Below are positions 52,262 through 64,000 of a stretch of 64,000 nt of DNA, piece after piece. The translations under genes and the position numbers were made by a program. The first letter of the stretch is position 1. Each line of letters opens with the position of its first letter. The stretch spans positions 13,809,993 through 13,873,992 of the forward strand of contig OY740768.1 in assembly GCA_963513935.1 (NCBI GenBank). The letters are read 5' to 3'. This stretch comes from Aphrophora alni. Taxonomy: Eukaryota > Arthropoda > Insecta > Hemiptera > Aphrophoridae. The notes below the pieces were generated by a model. It was given only the letters and a program-made list of their open reading frames with translations. It was not told the DNA's origin and did no database searches.

Positions 52262-55200
52262 GAAAGTATCATTTACTCGGTTTTGCCTTGGCTGATACGA
52301 AGTATAAGAACAAGAACACCTGTGTCTCTTTGAAGCAGATGGTGATCGCCCGAGCGTTTACGACTGCCGCCGAGTCTACCCGAACGCTCAATTTTTCTCA
52401 GTTTTAGCGTGACGCGGTTTCTCAACCAACACCCCATCCCAACGAGGGCAAAGAAGTATAACTTCAAAAATTTCTATGAGTAGCCTAGCTTTGGTGGTTG
52501 TAATTTTTTTTTTAAAACAAGTTAGGTTTCCCTATTCCTATAAAATATTTATATAAGAGACTACATTTGAATTAATTGCTTGTGCCATAAAAAGTTGTCT
52601 GCTTAGTCTTAATTCGTATTTGATTAAGTTCAAGATTTATTATTATTTTTTAAATTATTCGTGAACCTGAATAATTATTTACCTGCAATTTTACACACGG
52701 GTTTGAGTGGTTAATATTCATATTTCACTAAAATTTGAACGAACTTAGTAGAGACGTTGTTCATAAAGTATTTCAAACAGCCCATGACTAATATTTTGAC
52801 CAAAAACTCAAGAACTGGATTTCTTTGAGAAATGGAGACCAATACATTTTAAATGGTTCCTTAGAAGCAGAAATTTGATCTAAATCGATACAGCAGTTTT
52901 TGAGAAACCCGTAATTATATATATATTTTTTTATGGGAGTAAATTTATAATTTTGAGTTATCAAAACAAAACAAAATCCCCGAGATATGCTCAAAATATG
53001 CCCATATACTGTACTAAATTTGATTAAAATATGTCTATACGTTTGATCCATAGAGAGCACTGTACTGGACAGACAGACATTATTCCCAAAACTACTTTTT
53101 TAAACTCAAGGAACTTCATAAAGTAGAATTCAGCAAAAAACTTAACATCTCACATAGGTACTTTCTTTGTAATAGGTAGGCCTATTTGTGGAAAACCAAT
53201 AGCAAAATTTAAAAAATCCGGCCTTTTATTACAGTCAAATTATAAAGTATTCAGTTTGATGGGAGTTTTATTTCGAAATTTTTGTGTAGTATTTTTGTAG
53301 TTGATACTAACATGTTATAAATAAAACAATTGAAACACAATGTTTGAGTAGTTTGTATAGACCGATTTGCAATCAACTTGAATAAAATATTATATCTCTA
53401 TGTTTTCCTTTACATTCCATGATCTGTAGTTTATCTAGGCGCCACTAGGTAGCGTATCCGTATAGTATGAATGTTAATTGTTGAAACTAAAGTACGTGAG
53501 TGATTTAAGTTCAATTTGAAGTAGTTTTTGTAAGTAGTTTATTCAAATTTATTATATGTTACTACATAACTACATTCTTGTATTTATTATTGATGTTTCA
53601 GCCCTTATTCCTACAATTTTAAAACCCATCGTACATATAATATTTAAGCATATTACATATCTTTGTAGCATATTATTTGAATGGCCTATTTCCAACAGGT
53701 TTGAATAACACTACTTAATGTACTTTAGCTAATGTTATAAAATTATTTTCAAATGTAATTCCTATCGTAATGAACTATATAAATTACATGGTATACAGAA
53801 TAAATGTATTTTAAATTATTTAAATATAGGGTCAATTATTAAATTTGGTTTGATAACGATTTTAATTGAGCATAACTTACCTTAACTTCATAAGACCCCT
53901 AGACACAACTAGGCTCATTGGTAATCCATTAGAGAAGTTATGGACTTTCAGTCTTACTACATTTTTTTGTTTGTTATTATTTCATAGAAAAGCTAAAATA
54001 AAATATTTGTTTTAATTTATTTTGTTGTTCAGTTAAAAGTTTAATGACATAGGTCTATAAATTTTATACAAAAGATGTTTTCAGACAAAATATGAGTAGC
54101 CTTTGTATTACATTAAGTACGTTATGTGGTACCGGTATCAATGTTTGAAAAGGAAGTCTATCATTGTGAATTTGTTAAAGTATTAAAAATATTATATCGG
54201 AAAGGCTAAATTACATTACTTCCCATAAAAATGGTTTTCAAATTATGTTTGTCTGTTGTCTATACCATATTGCACAGCACAAATAAGCGATTAGATTCTG
54301 ACAAAATTTATTGTTTTTTGTGAGCATATTTTGGTCATAGGCTATTTGTAATAATTTTTGGTTATTCGAAATTTCAATTTTCGTGAAAAAAAAGCTCTAA
54401 TGATTTTGATACAATTTTAATAAATTGTAAGCTATAGCCTAAGGACCCAAACAAAAGAAATTGGTGTTGATATTACCAATAAAGTTGGTTTAAGAGTTAG
54501 GCCTAAAGGGAAAATGAACCATGGGTATCATAAAAGATGAATCAGGGCATGCGATTATTTTAGGAAATTTGATTCAGGTTTTTTAACCCATCCAGACGAA
54601 TGAAACAAAATTTTATGTTTTTAATCTTGTTTCTCTTATAAGCTATTAATCTCTTGTTTTTTCAATTTCTACAACATGATAATACGTTGATCGATGACTG
54701 CTTTTACAAGGTATTAACCAAGCTAGTAAGTAATGGTGTCTGTTCTTGTTCAGACTATGCCTGCTTTTTGAATTTTTATAATCACTCTCCATCTTAGAAA
54801 TGTATTTGGGTTTGAAAGGTGTCAAAATATACTAAAAACATACCATGAATATGTGTACATAGAGAGAGAGATGGCTTCCATATTCCATCGAATAGGAGTA
54901 ACCTTTATAATAGTGATTAGTATGCATCATAATGAGGAATTAAGTAATAACAATGCAATTACCACTTGATTTATGACAAGGTAAAAGGATTCATGATAAT
55001 AGAATTTAGGTTAGGTCTTCTGGAGTTGAGAGATCTTGGTGTTATAACGTAGTTTACTTTATGAGATGGTACTGAGTTCAGAATTGATTAGCATAATCTA
55101 CAACTCTCTTGAGGGGGTGGGGGTGTACGTTTTCTTACATTGTCATGTTGACGAACCCTGTTATGATTTACACTGTGTTACACACTGTAGTCTGAGGTAT

Positions 55201-55706
55201 TTGTACCTCTTATCACCGCAACTCAGATGGATATTTTGTGGCTACCCTACCTTTTTTTTACCAAGGAAGTAGGAAATACATTAAGCACCATCAGGAGACA
55301 CATGTCTTAAAGTATGAGGATTTCCCAGTTCATCTGAATTACCCACTAAGACCTAACCTATCCTTTTGTAGTTCCTCTCACATGACCCCCGTAAAGGAAA
55401 CTTCATGAGAGGATAGATTCAGCTGAAAATCTTCCTTCGTGTTTTTACGGTGACCTTAAGTCTTTTTCTTTTGTTTTTAAAGTGGTACTAATAAAGTTCT
55501 TAATGATATTATATTTCTCTTCTGTTTTTGTCGTAAGTGGAACAATATTTCTTGATATCATCTCTTGACCTACTTTTGAGTTTATTTCTTATTTTTTTCA
55601 GCTGCTTTATGCAGCTAAAAAGTGTATGGTTCCATTATCTTGTTTATAACCCATAGTATATGCATGTTGATGTGGCCAATATCTTAAATCTTTGTAAATA
55701 TGCTCT

Positions 55707-55708
<2 letters not shown>
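52262..55708. other. Intergenic, AT-rich, no gene seen
   Basis: The phrase CTAAGGACCCAAACAAAAGA with nearby TTGG at about 54440 recurs at about 63270, so some worn repeats are present. Short frames were judged chance. Confidence 0.45.

Positions 55709-55709
<1 letters not shown>

Positions 55710-55771
<62 letters not shown>
55710..55771. repeat. (TA)n microsatellite, about 62 bp
   Basis: Uninterrupted TA dinucleotides. Confidence 0.9.
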
Positions 55772-55775
<4 letters not shown>

Positions 55776-55789
55776 AGTTAGTGCTTGAG

Positions 55790-56300
55790 TAATGTAATAC
55801 TGCACTTTTTCGTATTTCCTGTCTATCCATACTCTTTATCTGTAGAATGAGCTTGAATGTCCATCTTCCTGCTGTGTTGGTAGTCTACACTTCTGCCATT
55901 TATCAAGAAATTTTTCTGTAGTAGATCTCCTGACTACCTTCCTAACTTGTTCCTTTTCTATGTGTGAAGCCTACTGAAGATGTAGATATATCTCTCTTCT
56001 TTCCATGGCTAAAAGACACTAGCTAGAACTCAAGACACTTTTTTATACTGTGCAATAAGCATAGACGGTCCTTATAGCTGTAAATCTGTGCACTGACACC
56101 AGCTTCTTTCTCATTGTACTTTTAAACAATGCTTCTCCTCAAATCAGCGCACCATACCCAACTAATATAATATCCAGTCCAGATGCAAGCTCTTCTTAAT
56201 CTCTGCAAGCTGTGGTGAATGTGCTGCAAATAATTGTATGTGCTAAGGACTCATAGTCAGTCTTCAACTGGTTTTTTGCTAGAGGAGTCTATGCAGGAGT
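55790..56300 (-). pseudogene. Non-LTR retrotransposon relic: end of the RT region
   Basis: On the minus strand, KLVSVHRFTAIRTVYAYCTV and, after breaks, STTEKFLDKWQK resemble the thumb and C-terminal region of R1/Jockey-type elements (QR...lR...AYRTVS; KWQ.xW). Several stops. Confidence 0.6.
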
Positions 56301-56705
56301 CTATGAAGTTGTATTCATTGTACTTATGATTCCACTAAAAAGTAGCTTTGTGAGCAAGGTTTGGTTACTTTGTGCTGGACTGAGATTCTGGTGAGAATCT
56401 CCCTTCTAACCTGGGTCCTCACATGACCATTTTTACGGCTGGGAAAGTAGAAAAACTCTAACTGTATGATAATTTGGAGTGACTTTAGCTGTCATTAGAC
56501 TAGTCCATTTTATTCTTCTTTTATTTTATATGTAGCAAAAATGCTCACACAGAGTTTAAGTGAAAGTATTAGAATCAAATTAGAAAAGATCTGGCAAGAC
56601 AGTTCCCCTTACCCTTTTTGTTAGATCTAAAACACATATGTTGTGCCTAATTTGTGTATGTGTGTATTTTTTAATTACATCTTTTAATTGTTACTGTGAA
56701 AGTTG

Positions 56706-56910
56706 GATAGCCTAAAACTCGAACACAAGATCTCACAAAAATAATGTTTAATTAATCAAACATGTTTCAATGACAAAGTTGCCATCCTTCTGAGTTTAGT
56801 TATTGTAGCTCATGTAGCCTATCGCTTAGGATGGCGACTTTGTTATTGATACAAGTTTGATTAATTAAACATAATTTTTGTGAGATCTTGTGTTCGAGTT
56901 TTAGTCTATC
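56706..56910. mobile_element. Palindromic H2 repeat
   Basis: Arms begin GATAG and share AAACTCGAACACAAGATCTC on opposite strands. Each arm includes a hammerhead-like remnant (ATTGAAACATG on one, ATTGATACAAG on the other). It is related to the single copy at 12322-12445 and a worn one at 57540-57660. Confidence 0.75.
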
Positions 56911-57333
56911 TAATATTATTTAACAAGTCAAGCTCAATATTTATTTATACTGAGAAAGTTATTATCATGAGTCACAACTCATTTGTAAAGCTGAATTTTT
57001 GTAAAAATATTATGGATTAAATTGTACTAAATAAATTTGTTGCTCTCTCTTGTTGTTTTACATTTGATCAACAAGCACAGCTTAATTCATCAGTGAATGA
57101 AATCATAAATTTACTAGATTATAAAAAAAATTTGAGTGTATAAAAAATAAACAATATCAAAAATTCTAGCCAATTATACAATTTAAATTACACCCGGAAA
57201 GATTCATCATGCTGATCTATTTATCAGTAGTAATTATAACAAATTTAAAAGTTAGGAGAAATATCAATTGTTACACTTATAATAAATTATAAGCTATTAT
57301 TACTGCTCAAATAAGTGTAACTTCTTCATACAG

Positions 57334-57433
57334 GTCTCGACTGATGGAGGAAATGTCTAAAGCGTTTAATATCCCTGGAGCGCTGCAGAGGATATCTCCA
57401 ACAGAGAATCTTATAATACCAAAATATCTTTAA
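57334..57433 (+). CDS. Candidate terminal exon, gene unknown
   Basis: CTTCTTCATACAG acceptor, then 33 codons: SRLMEEMSKAFNIPGALQRI and SPTENLIIPKYL before TAA. Codon content looks more protein-like than its AT-rich surroundings. No upstream partner exon was identified within the window, and I do not recognise the family, so it may be a pseudogene fragment or repeat. Confidence 0.3.
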
Positions 57434-58603
57434 GAGAATGCCAAGAGGGCACGGAGCTTACTAGACTTCTGAAAGTGGGTATGTTTGAGTTATAGAAAAA
57501 TTAACTTCCTTATTGTGGTTCTGGATAAGATCACTGTCTTCAAAATAAAACAATTTTTCACAAATTTGTTTATTAACTCAAACATGTTACAACTACAATG
57601 TTGCTAATTTCAATGAGGCATGAACTACAATAATCAAACTATAACTACTTTGATAGATTATATTTAAATAATTAAGACATTGTCGTTGAGATACATTTGA
57701 ATTAATAAACATATTATTATTTATGAGAAATTTTGTTTAAATGTTACTTTTTTTTTTTTTTTTTAATCTCAAAAGTCTAGCTCAATATTTCTTTATCACT
57801 GTATCTTCATTTCAACTTCCTGTCCTTTTTCTTGTTCGTTTTGAAGGTTTGTGTACAAAAAATCCCATTGTGACAGTGTAACTGGACCTCTATCTCCCTC
57901 TTACAAAGCAATTCCAACCTGTATCTCCAAAGTAGTGACAAGGTACTAACTGCATTATTTAATATGTAGTAATTTGTCTTACATAATATTTTATTGCTCA
58001 GGTTACTTAAATCTTCTTACATAACATATTGGTACTTCAAATAGTTTATGGAACCAATTGTTTTCCTCAGTTGTATTTATGTATGAGCTTGATAAACATT
58101 TTTGATAGCCACATGTTTTGAATAAGTAAACCAAACTATAAGGAAATACAGATTTTAGAGGCAAAGTTATGGTTACTTTAGGCAGGATGGTAATTTAGGT
58201 ACTAGTTTTAGGGAGGGTGATAAATCGTTCCCTATTTTTAAAACGTTACATAATCATAGCTAACAGAATATATTTTAAAATTCTTGATTCAATATAAACA
58301 ATATAATACATTCCATTTTGTTGAACACAGATACATTCCAAAATATACGCCTGGATTAATTACATATGTTGCAATTGTACAGCTATATAACTGATCTTTA
58401 CATAGTGTTCAGTTATGTTTTGAAGGATTTAACAATTTCTTCTGTCTAATCAATAAATGATTTTTGAATTTGGTATTTATACTTTTTCCATATTTCAGTC
58501 TTAGAGACAAAAATTGTTTGGAGTTTAAGCTAATTTTCACCTCAATATTTTTCATACTTTTCAGTCTATATTTGTGTTACACTTCCACAATTTTTCTACC
58601 ACC
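57434..58603. other. Intergenic, no gene seen
   Basis: A worn H2 copy at 57540-57660 and a T run at 57750-57765. Confidence 0.45.
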
Positions 58604-58755
58604 AGATGGTAGAGTGGTTACCACTCTTGCTAGTATAGCCAGGCGAGTTGGGTTTAATTCCTGTTGATTACAAAAAATGTATAGGGTTTAATCACAATTG
58701 ATCTATTTGCGTCACAATGAAGAGAGGCTACTTGTGGCCTCTAGACAAAAAAAAA
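58604..58755 (+). mobile_element. tRNA-derived SINE
   Basis: A-box-like TGGTAGAGTGGTTA (about 58607) and B-box-like GGGTTTAATTCC (58650) lie about 45 bases apart, as in a tRNA head. A unique body and an A-rich end follow (58744-58755). RNA polymerase III would transcribe an intact copy; the B box is off consensus. Confidence 0.6.
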
Positions 58756-61062
58756 TTCTAAACGACTTGTGTTAGTTGTTTAGGTATTCATCCATTGTTA
58801 AGATAGACTCAAACTGGCAGCACAAAAGTGAATTGCATAACAATGTTATTTGATCTTATGTTTATTAATGAGAAAATGCAGACAATATAACTGTTTTCAC
58901 CTATTGAAGTAAACTATGTCACATATCAAGTCACCAATTTTAGTTTGCTTTAAAAAATAGTCTAATATTTTATATAGGAAGAACAGGTCATATAGTTATA
59001 GAATGTTTCTTGCATTATTTCCATTTGACAGAGTCTCCAATATGTAAAAGTAATAGATACAGAAACACATAATAGATACAGGGAGTGCATTATACCAAAA
59101 CTCCTGTGAGAATAAAACTGACAGAGAACCTCTAGACACAACCCACAAGTGAAATGCAACAAACTGCTGATTCTGGCAGTACAATATTCATCATGTGTCT
59201 AACAAATGATATTGGATGAACAGACTAAGAAGATAATCAAGAATTCACAGAACAATGGGTTGTTCAAGCTGGACTTTGAAGTCTAGTCATGCCATGGGAA
59301 TACAGATTAAAGATAGCCTATAGGTAAAAACCAAGTAAAAATTTTTAGTTAGAAAGAAGAATTTGTAAAACCTTTACCTACAGAAATCATTTGATATTAT
59401 GACTTTATGGTCGATGCAGAGTTGATGATTAGTTGAACCAAATTTTGAAATTTATTCTATTATTATTGATTATGGTAAGTTTTTTTTTAATAAGAAGCCA
59501 CACTGTAAAAGAGAATAATCTATATTTTAAACATGTACAGTTTATTTTTGATCTATAATACAAAATAATAATTTAATAAGTTTGACATTCTTAATATGCA
59601 TACTTATTTACTTGTACACTTTATCATAGGCTTAAACTGCGCAAAAAATTAAACCTTAAACAATCACAAACAAATAAATCACAATCTTACTTTCTTTTCT
59701 TTTTTTTTTTTAAATACATGTCTTTTTCTGCTAACAGAATTATAAATCTATGCAACATACTAACAGGAAAATTAAACTTTCACAATGAGTTTAAACACGT
59801 TTCATAAACGACCTTAATACAAAAAATATAATAAAAAATAAGATAAAACCAAACCTACTATTAACACTATAGAAAAAATAAATTTTAATTTATTTTTCGG
59901 GGCTGAGAATTATATTCTCTTGAAACAAATTTGGTTTTATGTGAAATCTTTTTTTAAACACACAAACAAACAAAAATTTCATCAACACAAAATAAATTTT
60001 TGAAAACTTGAACAAACAATAGTCTTATTTAATATTATAATAAATAACATTGATAAAGTATTTAAATACATCAAATCTTACTCACCTAGAAAAAATAAAT
60101 AAAATAAACAACTATAACATATTATACAATAAATCAAAACTACTTAGTTTTGTGGACGCTATGGGTAGTATGAAAATAAGATTATATACATAATTTTCCT
60201 AAGTAATAGAATTAAAAATGTAACATAAAACACATTATGTTTACTTTTGTCATAAATTAAACTAACCTTCAAAATAAAAGTTTCAGTAACAAATAATTAC
60301 TATCTAATATTTTACAACAGAGGGCTGACATATCAGCATAATTAGTTCTATGTGATCATTAAAGAAGTGACTCATCCATTATAAAATATAATTTGATTAA
60401 AAAAATAATGTAGGATAAATATAGACATAGTAATTATAAGTTGTTTATATTATTTTAAAAGTATATGAAGTACACTATAGAAGCATGCTCTTGATGCTGG
60501 GCTTGTTTGCCTGATTGACTTTATGGTTCAGATTTGATATGCTACAACTGAGGACAAATTGTTTTAAGATCATCTTAAATTTAAAGAACTTAGAGTTTAC
60601 TCCATAAGAGCAACAGGTTATGGGTTCGATCCTTGTAGGATTTAAAAATGTTTGTAGCATCATGAGGACTTATGATTAGTAGTGAATTCTGGTTACAAAA
60701 GTTAGAATTATGATAATAGGAACTCGTTGTGCCAACCACACATCACCCAATGAATGCCAGCTATGTAGTAGGTTTTCGCCCAAAATGATCTGTTGCTCTA
60801 AGGATCGTAACACCAACTAGGGCTGATCATAGTTGGAAAATGAATAAAAAGAGTTTGTCAAAACCAGTAATAAAATACAAAACAACCCAAGTAAAGGCTA
60901 GAGTCATGCATATGAGAACAATGACTTTAATATTTTTAGTAAATTGTGTCACATACCAATTGAAGTTAAAAGTTGATGATTAAACAAAAGCATGAAGTTT
61001 TAGTTGATGAAAAATTGGAGCCAGTTTATAAATGTATTAAAATTATAAATTAGTTTATTTAT

Positions 61063-61065
<3 letters not shown>

Positions 61066-61115
<50 letters not shown>
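61066..61115. repeat. (TA)n microsatellite, about 50 bp
   Basis: Uninterrupted TA dinucleotides. Confidence 0.9.
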
Positions 61116-61117
<2 letters not shown>

Positions 61118-61697
61118 CTTTAAACATGTTATACATTTGGTATTATTATGAAACAGATATTTTAAATATTATTGAACAACTTTTAAGAGATTAAAAAATA
61201 TCCAATAACAATCATATAATCTATAAAATATAAAAGTTAAATTTCTAACAATCAAATATCAATGACAAAATTTAAGAACATTGAAATACACAAGACATGG
61301 TAAAAACATGAAATATTTCCACCAATATGCAATATTATTTTGTTTAAGTGTTTGATTAGTCTAACACTAATAGAAATATTTTTGTAATTTTCAAGCATAG
61401 ATCAAACTGGGAATTTAATTTGTATAAAATATTGTTGAAAATAACATTTCAAAGAGTGGTTTTTCAACATCAAAATAATAACAACCATTTGAAATATTTG
61501 AAAATTAAAGAAAAATTAATTTTCTTGTTAAAACTAAAATCACCAAATGAGATAAATAACACAGTTTTTCATGTACACGCACACAAACACTTTATTCGCA
61601 ACAATACAATCTTTTGATGATTAAGAAATTTCTATCTGTGGGAAATATTGATTGTGTTTCTTGTGGTTCAGTCACAATAATAGTTTGTGTTCATCTA

Positions 61698-61741
61698 ATA
61701 ACTGAAGATGATGATTTAGTTATTGAAACATTGTCTTGTTA
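61698..61741 (+). ncRNA. Hammerhead-like motif (family H4), second copy
   Basis: CTGAAGA, helix GATGA/TTATT, GAAACATTG. Same layout as 48810. Confidence 0.38.
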
Positions 61742-62579
61742 CAAATAATTAATTTATTTGTTGTGAAAAATTGTGTTTTTTGTGATTAATGATAAACTTA
61801 ATATGTGAACATATTTGCAATAAGAACTTATTTATATTTCATATTAATTAGAAAATTAAGAGCATAATTTTCAAATCTACTCCAGAATACTTAATATCAA
61901 TATTCTGAATATTTATCAATATTATTTGTATATAATATGTCAATATTTAACATATATTTTATCCTAAGATCACATACATACATTTCTTCAATCAAAGAAA
62001 AGAATCTCCTTTTTATTTTTATAGACACATTATTTTCCTAATATTGAAAGTTTATAGACAGCACTCTAAACAAAAATATAATCACTTTTCTAAAAAATGA
62101 GACATTGGTAAAATTCAAGAATTGCTGGAGCAGCCATTTAAAAATTTGTATTTTGGGTTTAATTAGACATTTCCTAAAATAAATAGACAGCACATTTTGT
62201 CGTCATTGGCATCATCATTAGGTATTCAAAATGTAGGCTATCAACAGTTGTGTCTAGAAGCAAATATATTATAGTACTATGAACTTTAATTTTGTCTCTA
62301 AAAAAAAGCTTCACCAATTATTCTTGAATTTCTTTGGGTCTACTATTTTATTTAAATATAAACAATAATCATTTCAGAAGTTCTTAGCGAAAACCAAATA
62401 CATATTAATGAAGTATTTGTGTAAGTTGAAGCAAACAATATTTTTATCAAAACATTTACAATGACTATACTCAATAGGATTTCATTTTAAGTACCGGTAG
62501 TGGTAATAATAATTGGAAGATCATTATTAATTAGTTTATATAAATATCATTGTTGTAACCTGTAGTCTAAATTATTATT

Positions 62580-62731
62580 TTATATTTCAACAGATGATTG
62601 ACAGATTGTTCTGGTCCCACTTTTAACTGTTCTGGGTTTTAAACAAAAGTGTGAATTACTCCTCAGTCTGTTGTCAGTGACTAAATCATATTGGCTGGGA
62701 TATGAAGGAAGAATTTTTTCTTTTGATCTAT
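62580..62731 (-). CDS. Candidate terminal exon, gene unknown
   Basis: On the minus strand, ATTGCAG acceptor at 62732, then phase 1 coding: RSKEKILPSYPSQYDLVTDN and a further 29 codons ending CQSSVEI and TAA. Upstream exons would lie beyond the window or were missed. I do not recognise a domain. It could also be chance. Confidence 0.3.
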
Positions 62732-64000
62732 CTGCAATTAATAACAACAAATTATGTAAGTACAAAATAATTAAAAATCAATATGGCTAAATGTCAATAA
62801 ACAACTATATGTTTCTTTAATATGACGAAAGAAATAATTAACTAAAAAAAAAAAAAAAAAGTTTTACAAAATGTCCTTCATTGTTTTCAGTTAGGCATCA
62901 TCATCTGTAAAGATTTCATATCCTCTCCCAATTTTTCATTTCCCACAAATATATAGTACAGAGAAAGTTATGTGATGGATAAGAAAATTGATGTTGAGTT
63001 TTTTATTGATATATCCATTTTGAGGTACCCTGAATTTAAAATTTGTTTTTAGATTGAGTGTGAAATTGTCGAATGTGCAGTGCTCTACAGTCCAACCATG
63101 TGGACTGATTTTAACCTCATTTGGTATATGGATATATTTTTACCATTATTGAGAAGTTCATTTTTTTTGTGTACCTCAAAATTTAAGGGTAGCTGCCATA
63201 AAAAAAAAAATTCTTCTTTTTTTTAAAAAATTGGTTCCAACGATTTTCATCCAATTTTTTCATGTCTAGCCTGTAAGGACCCGAACAAAAGATATTGGTC
63301 GCCATCTCTTCAAAAATTTGGGTCCATGTTATAAACGGGAAAATTAGCTGTTTGGCTCTTATAAAATACATAAGTTTTACCGATTTTATACAATTTTAAA
63401 GAAATGTGAAAATTAATAACTAAAACCCATGTGCAAAATCCCAAATAAAACAATATAGTATATTTGTTTAGGAATATTTGAAAAAAAAAAACAAGAATTA
63501 ACCTTAAGAGCTGTCATTAAAAATCTCCATTTTAGTTAAATATGATTTACTCTGAGGGACAAATAAAGTAAGTTTAGGCCCTATATAAATATTTTTTTCA
63601 TCGACAGCGACCTCGATACATTTTCAATTTTTTATTAAAAACTACAGAACTGACATTTTTGATGAAGGTCAGTTTCGGTTTGTTTATATTTGGTTTTGGG
63701 ATGAGGTGAGCGAAAAAAAAGTTGTACCATTCATTTCAAAATTAATTATCTACATTACATTTCATTTACCCGAAGTAATGCACAGTATACAACTTTACTT
63801 CTGTGTAAGTAAATGGATTGCTCAATTACTCAAAAGGTGTAAACATTTTTCTATTCATCATGCAATTTACTTGTTATTGGCGAGGGCTTTAGGTCATAAA
63901 AGGAAAAAATTAAGTTCATTTTCTAAATGGAGTCTATAGGGACAATATGGTAATTCACTATTTTGTCCTCACTAGCCTAGCCTGTAAATTGATGAAACAC
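62732..64000. other. Window end, no gene seen
   Basis: An A run (62845-62861) and the repeat phrase AAGGACCCGAACAAAAGATA plus TTGG (about 63280). The 77-codon frame at 63706-63939 has no recognisable features. Confidence 0.45.

Larger units (their letters stand above)
58756..62579. other. Intergenic, repeats only
   Basis: It holds the stretch 58975-59060, which shares AACAGGTCATA and AGTCTCCAATATGTAAA with 31290-31330; a second B box (GGTTCGATCC at 60623) that may mark another worn SINE; and the H4 motif at 61700. Confidence 0.45.

Noticed and set aside
60595..60640. Possible tRNA gene (GGTTCGATCC box)
   Set aside because: No matching acceptor or anticodon stems could be folded; at best a worn SINE.

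Overview
The window is eukaryotic, AT-rich and intron-bearing. Gene architecture, a six-cysteine EB-module gene and the mix of transposable elements suggest an arthropod, most likely an insect. A hemipteran is my guess, from memory that transposon proteins of the 4503-7744 type and multi-exon EB-module genes are abundant there; nothing in the sequence proves the order.

Two host genes converge. On the plus strand, five exons (757-26135) join without frame breaks into a 364-residue secreted protein with a Vps62/DUF946-type domain, followed by AATAAA at 26191. On the minus strand, eight exons (45713 down to 30055) join into a 328-residue protein: signal peptide, six one-exon six-cysteine EB modules, and a hydrophobic C-terminal tail. 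Every junction of that gene is phase 1. A damaged tandem copy of its fifth module lies at 32649-32781.

Most of the rest is mobile DNA, much of it inside the introns. Intron 1 of the plus-strand gene holds a Penelope-like element (about 1405-10242) with 1,539-bp inverted arms. A 3.2-kb DNA transposon with a two-exon 694-aa transposase-like gene has inserted into its reverse transcriptase (AATT target duplication). Intron 3 holds a minus-oriented LTR retrotransposon with near-identical 1,378-bp LTRs, a gag-like ORF and no visible pol. A related solo LTR with its own target duplication lies in the EB gene (37550-39152). Between 49678 and 52259 is an intact-looking Tc1/mariner-superfamily element with 46-bp terminal repeats, TA duplication and an open 502-aa DD82E transposase. 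Smaller pieces include a hAT-type MITE with an 8-bp duplication, a TIR element with a 7-bp duplication, several foldback elements, a tRNA-type SINE, non-LTR retrotransposon relics and a six-copy dispersed repeat.

The most interesting theme is a recurring hammerhead-ribozyme-like motif (CUGANGA, short helix, GAAAC, tiny palindromic helix). It occurs in the Penelope-like element and in several unrelated-looking repeats, often inside palindromic loci that mimic the inverted architecture of that element. The last 11 kb (from about 52.3 kb) is mostly non-coding, with two weak candidate terminal exons (57334-57433 plus; 62580-62731 minus).
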